Assembly: GCA_951799445.1 (NCBI GenBank)
Contig: OX637287.1
Location: forward strand, 52,853,724-52,917,723
Reading direction: 5' to 3'
Source: Pseudisothecium myosuroides
Lineage: Eukaryota > Streptophyta > Bryopsida > Hypnales > Lembophyllaceae
DNA: 64,000 nucleotides
The number at the start of each line of letters is the position of its first letter. The stretch's first letter is position 1. Both the position numbers and the translations under genes were made by a program. Below are positions 43,934-57,963 of the stretch, one piece after another. The notes beneath the pieces are model-generated. The model saw nothing but the letters and a program-made list of their open reading frames with translations. It ran no database searches and was not told where the DNA came from.

Positions 43934-46900
43934 CCTTATAACTCTTCAATTGTGGTTTAATATATGAATTGTGATACAGTGTTATTTACGTACTATCGTG
44001 ATCATTAATTTGCTTTAACTGAAAAGTATTTGGTTAATGTTTTTTTGATCAAATATCACTAAATTCATAATATAATATACAGCTGCAAAGGGCTTTCAGG
44101 CCTCTCAAGGTTTATTCCTAGAAGAACAAACCCATGACCATTGATTTCAAGCCTCACTATCATCACTCTGTTTACTACCATTTTGCAACTAGATATGAAT
44201 GAAAAATGTTATGTTTTCTTTTCAGAGATGAAATCATATGTCTACTACAAATTACAAAATTTTCAAATTCTTTTGGAAAAATCTGAAATCACTGTGAATT
44301 TTATTAGAAAAAAAATGAAAAAATTCATATCAAATAAATAATATAATTGAAAAATCTGAAATTTTCACCGTAGATGTATATTATGGTGTAAAAAATCATC
44401 GTATAAACTAAAGTTATCAAGTCACACTAAAATCTAAAACTAATAAACCATGGTTATAGGTTCAAATTTCATATTGCTATAAAATGTTGAAATTTACAAA
44501 CTTTTCAAAATTTCCAATTGGAATAGAAACTACACTTGATAATCTTCATTTCATTAGTTGAACTCAAAATTCAAAAAATATCATTTTTATGGCTTAAATT
44601 CACATTAAGAGTAAATAGCAAGAAATGGCTTAAATACACTACCAAGGTGATCCGTAGATTAAATTTCTTCTTCTCTAGAAAATTTAATAATACCATATTG
44701 AGGAAATTTGCAATACAATTTATTGAAAATGTACTTAAGTAACTTTAAAAAAGAATTGGATGAAAAAATGTTTATTTTCATCCTACACTCTTAGATGAAG
44801 TCATCCACTAAACTCGACACTTAGTTTTCACAACAATGTTACAAAATTAAGCTTGACCACCGCCCTTTAGGTTTTAGCCTTTCAATCTTAATTACTCAAC
44901 TGAATGTTAGTAAGATTGCTTTTGAAATTTTATATTGAATAATTGAAAGTGGTCCAACACAACTGTATCATTGGTTGATGTATAACTTTCTTTCTTCTTT
45001 TCATGCTATACTATGTGGTTTTTTAGAATCTTCCTATATGAATATCAATTTGAGGAAGATCACTGCTCCTAACATCCATGATCCATTCAATTGATGGTTG
45101 AGCACTTAGGAGTTAATTCTAGAAGGATGTTGAGGACGTTTTGTGTCCTTTGGATGGTCAACCAAGATTTGTGCACATTGTGGAATAGATGATTTTCATC
45201 CAATTTTGTGTGCAACTTTATTGATGCTATATCTACATCACTGAGTTGAGTTTTGAGACATTTTCGTTTTTATTTTATTGTATATGGGTTTGTTTATCAA
45301 AATAGCGTAGACTATCTAGTGTAGTTCGATATTTTGAACTTTTCACCCTTAAAACTTGATTCTGACATTCAAAATAATTTCTTTTGCTTTGAAAACACTA
45401 AAAAAATGAAACATCTACAATCCAATTTCTACTCCACTTGGAAATTTTGAAATTTTCCTTAAAATAAATATTTTAGTAAAGTTTGAAGTTGAAAATCTAT
45501 AACCACATTTCTAAATATGGAATGACACAAAATTTCTTTTATACCACAATATTTTGCACTATAATGTACTTCTATTTTGAAAATTTTAGATTTTTTGGAC
45601 ATGATTTATATTTGATATGAATTTTCTTCATTTTTTCTTTAAAATTTTATGGTAATTTGAAATTCTTACAAAAAGATTTTAAGATTTTAAGACAAATATT
45701 AGACATGTGGTTTTATCTCTAAAAAATAAAACCAAAGAAACTCACTCATAAATAGCTAAGAAATAAAAGATACAACAAAGTGAGGGACTTTCAAGTTTGA
45801 CCACATGGACATGGGCTCTACACTTTAGGAGTTAATGTCCAAATCCCTTTTGAATTTTTGCCTATATCATAATTTTGTAATGTATCATTTATCACAATAG
45901 CATCCAAACTATCATACTGTTTTTTAAAGATTCAAATATTAATTTGAATTGATGAAATATTATTTGGACAAAAATCACCGGGAAGTTGTTCATTTAGAAT
46001 ATGTATCAGGGAGTGTCCTTCAAAGAGAGTATTTCTAAAAATAATGGACCATACAAGGAAGACAAAGCCTAATGAGTGGCCTTTTACAATTGGGAACATC
46101 TAAAGAAGAGAACATTCCTTGTTATAAACTAGTACTAGAAAATTAGATGAATGTTTTTAAGATAGATTAATGGTTTTAGAATGCCAAGTAACAATGCAAG
46201 TGTAATCTACCTTCTTCACACCATCCCAAAATACTTGCAACAAGTAAATCCCACTCCTAAACAAATCTCTTGGCTTGTTGTAGAATCCGACCCTTTTCCT
46301 TAGCAAACATAGGAGGGGTGCTATTATGTAAGCATAGGAGTGTGAGCCCATGAGCTTAGAATACCACACACCTATGTTATAGGTGTATATACTATGGAAA
46401 CCGTTTATGATTATAAGGTATATATATTATTTATATCCATATTACAGGTGTTTATGATATATATACACCTTCTATAGTGTGGGGTACCTATATTGTAGGC
46501 TCAATGCTCACAAGCTCGCATTCTTGGGCTCACATACTAGCACCGTTGGCAAACATAGTGGCCAGTCACCACTTCTCTATACTTCAAGTAATTCATCACT
46601 TCCAAATCATCAAAAATATCCTTTGTGCCTCGAGACTCCTCACCACCTTCTTCATCCATTGTAACCTCAAAGGCTTCCTTGGTGATGTCTCCATCTATCA
46701 CCATCATCTTCAAATATGTAGTGCACTGTTGCCCCGGTAATGAGTTTTTTCCCTCTTCTACATGCCATTTGACCCCAATGGAGTCCACTTGATTCTCAAT
46801 TGAATTGCAACTTAATCTAGTAGCATTCATATTCACCTAGCTTGCATGGTGCATGACCTTAAAGAGCCATACTCTCACTTGTGTTTTTTAATGCAGTGGT

Positions 46901-48805
46901 CACTGTCTCTTTTGAAAAATAAATAAATAAAGAGTCGTACTCCATTAGCATCAAAGCCCATCATGTAAACTTCCCTATCAGTTTACCAAACTGCATTAAC
47001 TACCGCTTCAATACTTGGTGATCCATAACCAAATCAATAATCAATAAAAACTGATTGCTATATAAATAGCATATTATAAGTCATGCACAAAATACAACAA
47101 GGGTGTTTTTACTTGTTTCTTTTTCAATTCAAGGGGGGTTGAAGTGTGGTGTGTTAAATTATACATTTGCTAGTGATTATTATTGAAGGGAACATTAACA
47201 TAAGGAGTTTTGGATTTGAATTTAAATAAAGTGTTGAATCAAGGCAAAATTGTGAATTTGAGTTTTTAAACAGTTAATTTACCATAAAACTAATTTTTAG
47301 ATCTAGATCTACTATGAAGAAGGAAATATGAGGCTTCAAAGTGGAAGTGTTTGGAATCTAATGTAGCCAAAAAGGGTGCATTTGGGAGCTTCAATCTAAT
47401 TGAGTTTTTGTAATACGGGTATGAAATTTAGAATGTATTTTTTTTAACCTCGTCATTGCCTTGTATCAAAAACTTGGCTACAATAGATATGAGAACTACA
47501 AGTCATGCACAAAATACAACAAGGGTGTGGAGGTTGTAACTTGGAAAAAAGTCAATAGTGGAGAAATATCCACTAAAAGTGAACAATATGTCAGTCAAAA
47601 TATTTAGGTGAAAATTGATATATGGGTATTTGAATAGTTGATCTATATTGTGGCAAAGTTTTAAGATATTTAGAGTTATTTTCCATCAAAGCTAGCTATA
47701 GTTGTTTTTAAGTTATTATAAAATTGTAGGATAAAATTTTAAAAAGGGCATTTGGAGAATTATTTGAAGGGGGTTAAAAGTATAAACAGATTATATGCAA
47801 AGCATTTCTATAGCAACCCTTGCATACCCAAGCGCATATAAGCAAGTACACACCAAGGCTTTTTTTTCATTTTTTATGAAGTGCCAAAGTGGCGATATAA
47901 AAAAGATTACAGTGGTGTTCCAAATTTCAACATTCATCCACATATTGAATAGAAAATATCACATTAGCACATGTCACACGTCTATAATTATATTTTCATC
48001 CACGATCTGGCGATTTCATCCAAGATTTTTCTCTAATTTAAAGTTTTCTCTGGCAAAAAGCTTCATAGGTTTTTGCTATTTTTTAGCCAAATTATTTTTT
48101 CTGGTGCAATCTAGCACCAGAAAGCCAGAAAAAAAAGCCCTGGCACCGACAGGCACACACACAAAACAACGACCTCCAATTAACTTACTATTGAAAAATG
48201 TGCAAGTTTGAGGATAAATTGAACTGTTTTTTTCCAGTGACGTAAAGGATATTTGTGGAGATATGTCCTGTTTTGAATCTGGAAACAGACCATGGATGTT
48301 GAAGAAGTTTATGTTGATTCTCTCTCAATTCCTCCTCCAGGCAGGTACCAGCAATCACGGGAAATGTTATCTGGAGGGGAAACATGGACATAAACATCAC
48401 CACAAGTTAATGCTCGTTGGAGGTAAGGTACATAGGATTTACACATTGACCTAAATCTCTCACACAGACGTACAGTAACTTTGTACTGTACTGTACACTG
48501 TACAGGGGCCTATCAAAAAGATAAATGTTGGCAGTTTGGACAATCGGTTTCTTTGCATAATGTAAAAGAGAGTTGACATTGTCTGTTTTGCATAATCAAC
48601 ATTGATATTTTATGCCAGCAATCCCAATCAAGCGTACCAAATTTCAGTTCCAAAAAAATACATTAGGTGGAAAATGAGGCCCCAAGAAGGCCGCCTGGCT
48701 TTGAGAACAATGAGTGGGAGATCAAAGGCGGGTAAACTCAAAAAAGAATTGAGTGGCTGAGATCTTAAGGATGTTTTTGATCGTATGGACGTGCTTGAAA
48801 GTTCA
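43934..48805. other. Long AT-rich spacer; only repeat traces
   Basis: No convincing gene. An imperfect foldback spans 46335-46540 (GTGTGAGCCCATGAGC against GCTCGCATTCTTGGGCTCAC). The 29-bp block AAGTCATGCACAAAATACAA recurs at 47078 and 47499. 47865-48125 resembles 57690-57930. A minus frame at 46537-46836 (acidic, DEEGGEESRGTKDIFDDLEV) has weak coding appearance but no family. Confidence 0.4.
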
Positions 48806-48812
48806 AATTGCG

Positions 48813-49209
48813 GTAAATTGCGGTATGGCTTTCAAAGACTCTATACCTACCCGCAAACTAAAACTCCTCATAACTTTTGACTCATTAATTCAAATGGAAT
48901 GATTCAAAGCTTCCCGCGTAGATATAAACCTAAAGAACCAATTTCAAATTTTTATTTTTTTAAAAAGTGATTTTTAAAGAAGTTTTTTGGGCTGCCCGGG
49001 CTGCCCGCCGAGCAATGAAAATCACATATCATGCAATAACTTTTTAACCATGAAGTCAAAAGTTATGAAAATTGTTAGGCCTTAAAGCTACTCCTCGGGC
49101 ACATATTGTGTGAAATTTTCAAAGAAAAATAAATAAAAACTCCATTCGTAGTGAGCTGCCCAAAATTGCTATGTTGCCAAAAAACGCACCTTGGTTCTTT
49201 AGGGGTTAA
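48813..49209. mobile_element. TTAA-type element D, one arm of the A family
   Basis: It matches the loop and right arm of element A (CTCCTCATAACTTTTGACTC to TTCTTTAGGGG) and ends in TTAA at 49206-49209. The left arm is absent, so this is a truncated copy. Confidence 0.8.
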
Positions 49210-52200
49210 GCTCAAAGGCTCCCCCTTTAGAAAAGCAAAAGGAACCCCCGTAGCAAATGTTAACAATGTTGTGCTAGCTCTTCAAAGGAGTAATCAACGA
49301 ATCATGAACAAGTAGCTCTGCTCCTGCACCTACAAAAGTAGTTATTTTGCCCAGTCAATTGAAGTACAGTTTGTGATGCCGCTTTTTGGATTGACACGCA
49401 ACAAATTGCAACCCTCTTGGCAGCCTCTTGAACTGACCCAAAATATAGCCATACAATGCCAAATAACATGGTCCCGTCTAAATATTTTTCTAAGAGCATC
49501 TTCACTCCTTGGACAGTAACTAGGCACTGCAATAGTGGAAATTCATGTGTCCTTTTTGTAGCTTCAAATCTTAGCATAGGTGTGCCTCAACCCTAGAGCG
49601 ATACTTGGAAACCTAACCACTTGATGCTTTCCATTCTCTAATCACAAGGTGACTTGGTTTTGGACATTAATTACTAACCCCAACCTGCTCCTTCTGCTCC
49701 CTCATTGGTATGGAATGGCATGTCAGAGGTTTGCTAGCTCACTTGGAGGGCACAATATATACAGAGAAAATGTTGTGTGGGAGGAAGAAATTGCAAAGGC
49801 CTCCAAATTGTTGAGCCTCTTACAGACTGCATTCGATTGACATTTTTGTCGTCATCCATTCAAGTATGTCAATTACATTGAACACTTACCATTTGCATTG
49901 AGGATGTTCTAAATATGTTACAAATAGGGAGTAGAAGATTTCTATCACATACAACATTTTGACATGTAACAAATAATATCTAACTAACTTTTTGGCTATT
50001 AATAGTATATGTATTCTAATTTATCAACTTTTTTGGCTATTCTAACAAGTGCAAGGTGTATTTACAAAGGATGATACAAAGAATTAGTAATATTTAACAT
50101 TTTTCTTTAATGATTAAGATGGGGTGAAATCTTGGAATATAAAGTAAGCCTAAAATTAACACTTTTCTCAAACCAACATTTACAAATTCTTGCCTTTAAT
50201 GTACTCCCACTATTCATGAAATTTAAGGTTGATTTTAAAAACACCTACTTTCAACACTTTTAAAAATTCATAGTTTATTCATGATATTCAAAAAATACAT
50301 TCTAAGAGAATCTAGAATCACATTTTGACTACAAATAAGATCCTACAAAACCTTTTTCAATATAATAATGGAAATCATGCAAAATTGCTTATTCTATCAG
50401 TTTTAGGTGTACTTACCTTAATTGAGGTTTAATTGTTTAATATAGAGGTTCAACTACAAAAATGGCACAATAAAAACTCTATTTGAGTGGCCAATGAAAT
50501 CAATTTCCTTCAAAATCTCTCACTCACCCAGTAGGTTCAAGAATGAACAATTCTTTTGTTCCAAAAGACTAAGGTAGGAGGTTCTAAAAGAGCTCAAGCT
50601 CTCAAAAATTGCCACCTACTCAAATGTACAGTACTTGTACATGTTGTCTTTTTGTAGCCTTTAGCAATGTATAAACAATGTAAAATTTAGGAAGTGAGCA
50701 ATTTTAGAGCCCTATGCCATTTCAACTTCAATTTTTTATAACTAATTCCAAAAAGCTCCGAAAAATACAAAATGACTTGAAATAGATGCCAATTCCACTT
50801 GTCTTTCAAGGAAAATTTATTGAAAAATATTTCAAGACGTTTTACCTCCCCAAAATTCAGTTTGAACTCTAAAATGAGTGATTTGTGGACCTCCTACTTT
50901 GATAGTACCCATGACATTCCTTTTGTTGTTGAGACATTCTTAAAAGAAATGCAAACTTAAGAACGCATTGTAGGAGTGAATTATTTTCTTAGATGTTATC
51001 CTTGATGAAAAGATCCATAGAATCTAAGAAATTATATGGATTGCTTCAAATATGAATTTTGTTTTACTTTGGTTTTTTCAAAATGAAGTTTTTGACTTGA
51101 AAATTCTTGAAAATTAGATATTTTTTTTTTTACTTAGATAATGGGAAAATCACTTCTAAATCAAATTGGCTCAATTTTAAATATAAATACATGTGTAAGT
51201 ATGAATGAACTAGAATTATTTTGGATTTGTATGTTGGTATATATTGTACATTCAAACTTATAGTAAGGGTAAGGCCATATAAAATATGCTTTTTCATTGT
51301 AAAACCTTGAAAGAATAGCAGCATTACTGAGCTACATCTATCTACAACAAGATCCCATCTAACAATGCTCCTTGTGCTACAAAGTTTTTAATTTAGATTT
51401 AGATGTGGATACAATATCGTTAATAGTCTACCATTATTTTTGAAATTTTGGTGAATTCAAAGTGTATCTTAGTATTTTACTCTTAACAAAGACAATATGA
51501 TAAATAATGCAAGGTGTATAATTAAGTCTTTTGCAAAGTTGAACAAATTCTTATTTTTGGTGTGCTAGCTTTCAACCTAAGTATGTATAACATATTAAAA
51601 AGTATAAAAAATAAATTTAACATTTTGAAATTTTAATTGAATTATGAAGTCAAGATAAACCTATGAGGCCACAACAAAGAAGTGAAAGAAAGAAAGAAAA
51701 ATTAACTTGAAACTACTTGAACATGTAGATTTTAGTATCTAACAATTGGTATAGAATTTGAGTATGAAACTTTTTGTATATAATTTTTGTGAAAGTAGTA
51801 TTTAGATCCAACAACCTAGGTTCACAATTTTCATTTTCTCATTTTTTCATTTTTTTCCAATCCAAACTCTTGATATGAACTTTGATATGGAAGTGGTCAT
51901 TTTCTACATTCAAATGTTTTGGATTCAAAATGCATAGTAATTTTAGATGTTTAAATAAAGATTATGCAATTTTTATTCTCTTCTATGTATCCTTATTGCA
52001 AGGCAAATTTGGTGAATTATTTTCTACAATATATGCCAAATTTTTTGGGAAATTAGAATTAATCATAAAATTTGTAGTGTGTTTGTAAACGGTGTCAGTG
52101 AAAGGTTTAACTAAGAATAGTACATGGCACCAAACTCCATTAGACGCCGGTTTTGGTGCTCTAAGGAGTTTTGTCCTGTGTTTTTCCCAAACTCTAGCTC

Positions 52201-52974
52201 CAGATCCAACATTGCACACACTTTTTGATGAACCATATTATTTCTTAAAAAAATTTGTAGTCAAAAATAGTAATTCCACAAAATGTTTCTATTCTTAGTA
52301 TCTTCCACACCTTTCTTCTTTGTAGAAAAATCTACATGTATTTGACATAAGGTAGAAGGCTCATAAACCGACCATTTAAGGGCTGGTCCGCCTTTTTCAT
52401 GTATTTCCTTGGATGGGAATATTTTTAGCTCATTTTTCAGACATGGAGAATTTGATGAGGAATCTAACCCAAGTTGTTTCATATTTTTCCGAGCATTTTT
52501 GAATTACTTATGAATTTTCAAACAAGTTGGGTCGTAGGTCCCTATTTGTGACCCTAGGTCTTTCATAAATGGTTCACTTGCAATTCTAAATAAAAATGGG
52601 GAAAGCAAAGAGAGTGATTGGGTCTTGCAATTAATAAGTCTTTTTTCCTTGGTTCATTCAATGACTATAGTAGTCCATTTCAGAACCAACTCATGTCCAT
52701 TTCACAGCCATTTATAGGGGCAATTCTTAATGCCCGAACTGTTCTTGAACCTTCTACCTTAGATGTTACCCATCACATTTGGTCCTTGAAAACCCTACTT
52801 GGAACTCAGTAGTCAGTACTGTATCATTCCTTCAGTCTCCTTCATCACTTGATCTCAGGAATAAGGTAACTTCGACAGCAAAGAACCATAAGAGAAAATC
52901 AGGGCTTCAATCAGTGTTGGGCAGTCAACAAATGAGACAGAGTTGTTGAAGAACTGATGTTTAAATAGTAACTT
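49210..52974. other. AT-rich spacer with a possible decayed gene piece
   Basis: 49300-49860 is less AT-rich and has open frames on both strands (minus: KMLLEKYLDGTMLFGIVWLY; plus: NPNLLLLLPHWYGMACQRFA), but I cannot assign either. The remainder shows no gene or named repeat. Confidence 0.35.
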
Positions 52975-53368
52975 AAGGTACCCCCCTTCCCGACCAGTGA
53001 CCCATTCCTGACCTATAGGTGCAAGTATTTCTGACCACGCTTAGAATGCAATTTTTTTCGTTTTCAAGGTTGGAACTTATAAATGCATGACACATGTCCC
53101 AAGTTGTGGGAAAAAAAATAGGAAATAATGATTAGGTGAAAAGTTATTGAATGATCGGCATTGAAAGAGTCTACACATTGGCCATGGGTCTGGCGTACTT
53201 TTTGCCTTCCAAAATTCATAGTAATTTCAATTCAAGCGATAAAATTACCAAATTTTCTGCAATCCATGTTATTTCTATTTATGTACCTCTGAAAAATATT
53301 TGTTTTGCCTTCACTACTCCGGATCATGTCGGATTTCCTTATTTGGTCGTTTTTTGGGGGGTACCTTA
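52974..53368. mobile_element. MITE H, copy of MITE G in inverse orientation
   Basis: Element 52976-53366 begins AGGTACCCCCC and ends GGGGGGTACCT, with TA on both sides. It aligns over its length with the reverse complement of 30141-30536, including the frame starting MIGIERVYTLAMG on plus at 53151. Confidence 0.8.
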
Positions 53369-53625
53369 CTCCGTCTGTGTTTTCAATTGTGAGTTCAGGG
53401 TGAGGCTGCAGAGTTTGTGATAAGTTAGACATGAGTGCTCAATCTAAGGAAGGACATTGGAATCTGCATCTGCAATCACGGAATTCACTTCACACTTTGC
53501 AGTTGGAATGGACTACTTCAGTGAGGCCGGGTTCTGGAATCTAACTTCAACTTGTGAGGATGCCACCAGTGATCCTAGAACCAGTTTATGGAATTTAGTG
53601 CAATATGGCTACCTTCAAGACAAAC

Positions 53626-54013
53626 ATGCATTAGAAGAGATTTGAGGGCTTTAAGAGCCCGCGAGTTATCTGGCCTTGGGAACAGCCTGGGAACAGTAAT
53701 CTGACGTGGTCGAGAGAGTCAGAAAATAATAAAAAATTATTTTTTTAATTTTATTAAAATTTTAAATATATATATATATATATATATATTATTTTTAATT
53801 ATTTATTAAATTTATTAAATTTTAAAAAAAATTAATTTTAAAAATTAATTAATTAATTTTTTTAAATATTTTTTTAATAAATTAATTAATTTATTAAAAA
53901 AATTAATTATTATTTTTTTTTTTAATTTTTTTTTTTTTAATATTCCGACTGTTCCCAATTGCGGGAACAGCCTGAAACAGCCCTTCCCAGCCCTCAAATC
54001 TCTTCTAATGCAT
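53626..54013. mobile_element. MITE with 25-bp perfect terminal repeats and an A/T-only core
   Basis: 53626-53650 (ATGCATTAGAAGAGATTTGA plus GGGCT) is the exact reverse complement of 53989-54013. GGGAACAGCCTG and GGGAACAG blocks lie inside both ends. 53723-53944 contains no G or C. If TA is the target duplication, the repeat would start GAAGAGATTTGAGGG; this is not certain. Confidence 0.8.
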
Positions 54014-55160
54014 CAATTTTGGCGACCTTGAGAGTGTGTAGTATCAAAAGAAATCAACAAAAGAAAGGATTTTGCAAGTTGTGAAGGATTACTAGGAGTA
54101 TCGTAATACAAAATTGACTAAATAGATGTTAATTCCAATGTGGAGGAAGTTACAAACTGGCTATCAAATTCTATTGTTTGTTGCAGTTTTGGCTAAAATG
54201 TCTCCATAAAAGATCCTTTTTTACAATATATTAGTAGCATAAGGATTTTTTGGGCAACAATGGTGTTTTTTCAAAAATTGTGCGATTTTGTCAATCTTTT
54301 TTCATAAGAAAGCTACATAAGTCTTTTTTCATTTCAACGGTGGCAATCATCAAAATTATTCCATACAAATGAGAAATTACGCTTGTTACACAAGCTAGTC
54401 AAGAAAACAAGAACTATGCTCAAACACCCCCAGTCCTTTAGGGATTAAGAAAAATTTGTAACTATACAAATTCAAGCTAAACATGTTAGATATCACATGG
54501 AAAAAGAAAACACAACAATATCACTTATGGATTAAAAGATTATAATGTTTGATCATGAGGATGATAAAAAGTCTATGAAAGTGATTTGAAGTCTTTCAAT
54601 CGTCTTTTCACATGTCAAATCTAAAAAATTGGTCACCAAAAAAATATGAGGTTAAAGGGCATAACATGCATAACCCAATCAGTTTATGGCTTTTTAAAAT
54701 CTATTCTACAATTTTTTTAAATTAATTTTTAATGTGATTTTTTCTCCAAGATCTAGTGTATTTGAGGCTCATTTCCAAGAGCCCTCAACACTAGAGTATT
54801 GAGATTTGCAATGGACACCCTTACACAAAATCTTGAATAAGAAAAATAATAATCATTCATTTTCAAAATCAGATTTTTGATGCTAAAACTAGACTTCAAA
54901 AAAAATTTAAAAAATATACAAAATACTAAAAGTAGTAATTTGGTTTGGTTTTATTTAATTTCAAAGTATTGTCGACACCAAAATTTAGTACCTTGGGCAT
55001 TTAGGACCAATGGATTCAGCAAAAAAAATCATCTAGAATTGTTGGATCGTTGCAAGAAAGGGTGTTCAAAAAGCATAGTGTTTTGCACAGTACTCATTTT
55101 TTCTTTCAGGAATACTTTAAAATAAGAAAATCAATTTTTTTTTAAATGTAAAAAATATGT

Positions 55161-56078
55161 TTAACCCCTAAAGGCCCAAGGCCTTTTTTTTTGCCAAAAA
55201 ACACTCAAAATTGCCATTTTTATAGCAAAAAGTACAAAAAAATTCAAATTTTTTTTTCACATCTAACCGTAGGATCTTACACCTAATTGGTATGAAAATG
55301 TGTGGAAAAAATTTCAGAATTTTTGACCACACAGATTGCAAGATATCTGCGTTTAAAGTGGAAAAAACAAGTTTTTCAGCACATTGCGGGACCAGATTTT
55401 TTTACTTTAAACATTTTTAACTTAAAATTTTTGTACTACAGCGTTTTGAGCTTTAAATCTTTGTCGTGGAGAATTGAGTTGAGAGTCTAGGGGAAAAAAA
55501 ATATTCAAAAAAACTTAATTATCATTCTTAAAAAAATTGTTAAGTAGAAGTAGGTACAAGATAGAAGGAAAATCTAAAATATTCATATATTTTAGATGGA
55601 ATTAAAATGCACTAATCCCAATGGTGAGATTGTTCTAGCAAGTAAACTAAACCATTCCAAAAAGAAAAATTGAAAAATTACAAAAATTGCATTCCGAAAT
55701 GAATCCTACAAGTTATTTTTTTCAAGAAGATGTTCTAACTGCCCGAAAAACAAGAATGTCCATAACTTCCTCATAACAAATCCAAATGAAATGAATCAAA
55801 GCTTTCCAGATAGAAAAAAATATAATCTATGAGAAAAAAAAAATTTAAAATTTAAAAATTAAATTTTTTTTTGCTACCCCCCGTCCCCACGCATTCCAAG
55901 AAATGGCATAACTTCTCGCTCAAAGGTCTGATTTCAATTTTTTTTCCTGCCACGTACTTCTCTCAACTCTTCATGTTCCCAAAAAGTTTCAAAAAATCAG
56001 AAGAAAATTTCAGCAAAAAGGTACATGCCCGAAAACGCATTTGTCCCCTGAAGGGACAATGGGCTTTTTAGGGGTTAA
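55161..56078. mobile_element. TTAA-flanked element E, inverted copy of element B
   Basis: TTAA borders at 55161-55164 and 56075-56078; ends CCCCTAAAGGCCC and ...TTTTTAGGGG. It matches element B in reverse over its full length with moderate divergence. No transposase. Confidence 0.85.
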
Positions 56079-57960
56079 TGTATACACCTTTAAGAAGAAG
56101 GTACTCTAGGAAGGGAAAGCGTAGAGAAATTTTGTAAGTAGGAGAACTAGAAAAACCCTAAATCTCATGAAAATAGGACTGGTCATTGTAATTTCACATT
56201 TTTATTTGTAAAAAATAGGAAAAGAAATAAAAATAAACTAAAAATTGGCCATTTAAAAAGAGTTCATAGTAATGAGATTTCATCAAAAAGATCGATCTTA
56301 AAAACCATCTTCATTGTTCAGAAATTGCGCGCAATAGGAGTGTTGCTTGCACTCATGTGGAGGACACAAAATAATGTATTTTTTTATTCCCTTTGGTAGA
56401 AATATGCTTTCCTAGTATGCAAATAGACCATGAAAATTTCAGCTCCAAATCATTAAATTTGAGGACTCCTAACGTAGTACAAACCCTTAAACTTTACATT
56501 GTGACAAATTAACAAAAATTATTTTTAAATATAAAATGACTTATTTAATTTCTAAAAAATAAGGGATATAATTACTATCACGTTCGGCATCTGCAATAAA
56601 AATTTCATGTTCATTGGACTTGTGCTTCAAAAGTTGTAGAGGATAACAAAAAAGTCACTCTCATTGTGACGGAAAATAGGACCACCCTTTCTTGCAATGA
56701 CCTTGTTCACATTATTTTCACTTCTTGGGATCCCTTACAGTGTAAATTGGCATTCCTTGGCCTTCTCAAATTTCAAAAATTAAAAGCTCTTTGGCAAAAA
56801 GATTGTTTTCCATTAATTTGATTAACTAAAAGAATACGCATAGACTATAACCATCATTGAACATCCAAAATGTGGCCCTTGCATTTGGACCAAAAATTGA
56901 TATTAAAACTCAAATCATATTGAGGACACAAGATGTATACAAACAAAACATGTGAGCCTAAAAGAGCCTCAGTGTCAAATTTTGATACAATACTTTGCCA
57001 ACTAATATCTTACATTCTTACTCATACAATGTCCAAATAATGCATGCAAAAGTGCCTTAGAATCTTCTTTTATTTGCCAATAAGATCCAATAAATTTATT
57101 TTTTGTTTAATAATCTATTTAATTTGAGTGTACAATGTGATGAAATGTTGTCACATTCTCATTCTAACAATGGTCACATTTCATTCTTATAAGTTTTTGT
57201 TCAAATTTTGAATGTACAATCGAGTTTAGGATCCAATTTTAGCAAATTTAAAATGTTACTCTGGACTTTTTCTTATGCAGCAAGGCATTGTTGCAAATTT
57301 TGCAATGGTTGCACTACTAGTAAGTTTGCTTAGTTGCTTTCAAAGTCCATTATAGATGCATTTATTATAGAGCATCTCCACCTGCATTTCATGGAAAAGC
57401 TGCCTTACTAAATGACTTTTTGCAAGCTCAATTGTCCTTCTAGGCTACACCAACAAAGTAGTTCTCCACTCTTTCTCTCTATATATCCATTGTACTATTC
57501 AACATGATTACCAAACGTAGATTGTCAGTAGCTTTGCACTCTCATTGGTGGGAATTGCTACAATTGTCATGCTTTCAAAAGTGTTACAAAAACATTGTCA
57601 AACAAGTAGAATCCAAGCTCAATAAAGAGACGGGAGGGCATGTAAGAATGGAGGGTTGAAGAGGGCTCATCAAGATGGAAGGTTGAGGGCTCATTGGCCC
57701 CTTTTTTGTACTTTTTGAGAAAGTGCCAAGATGGAGATCACTTAAAATTTGGTGAAGCATTGTATCTCTACATTAATCCATCTTTTGGACCAAAAAAGAC
57801 TTTTCGATCATATTCATGCACTTTTTCATCCAAATTTGATGACTTCATCCACATTTTTAATAGAAATGGAAAACTTTTGGCAAAAAATAGAAATGTATTT
57901 TGAAATGGTGCAATCTGGCCCCATAGTGTCCAAAAAAACAGGACTCACTGCATAGAGGCC
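56079..57960. other. AT-rich spacer; no gene recognised
   Basis: Only repeat traces. 57690-57930 (AGTGCCAAGATGGAGAT ... GGTGCAATCTGGC) resembles 47865-48125, an old dispersed family. Confidence 0.4.
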
Positions 57961-57963
57961 GGG

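Noticed and set aside
53723..53944. A/T-only tract as a replication origin or centromere
   Set aside because: It lies inside a small terminal-repeat element; no other origin or centromere feature is present.
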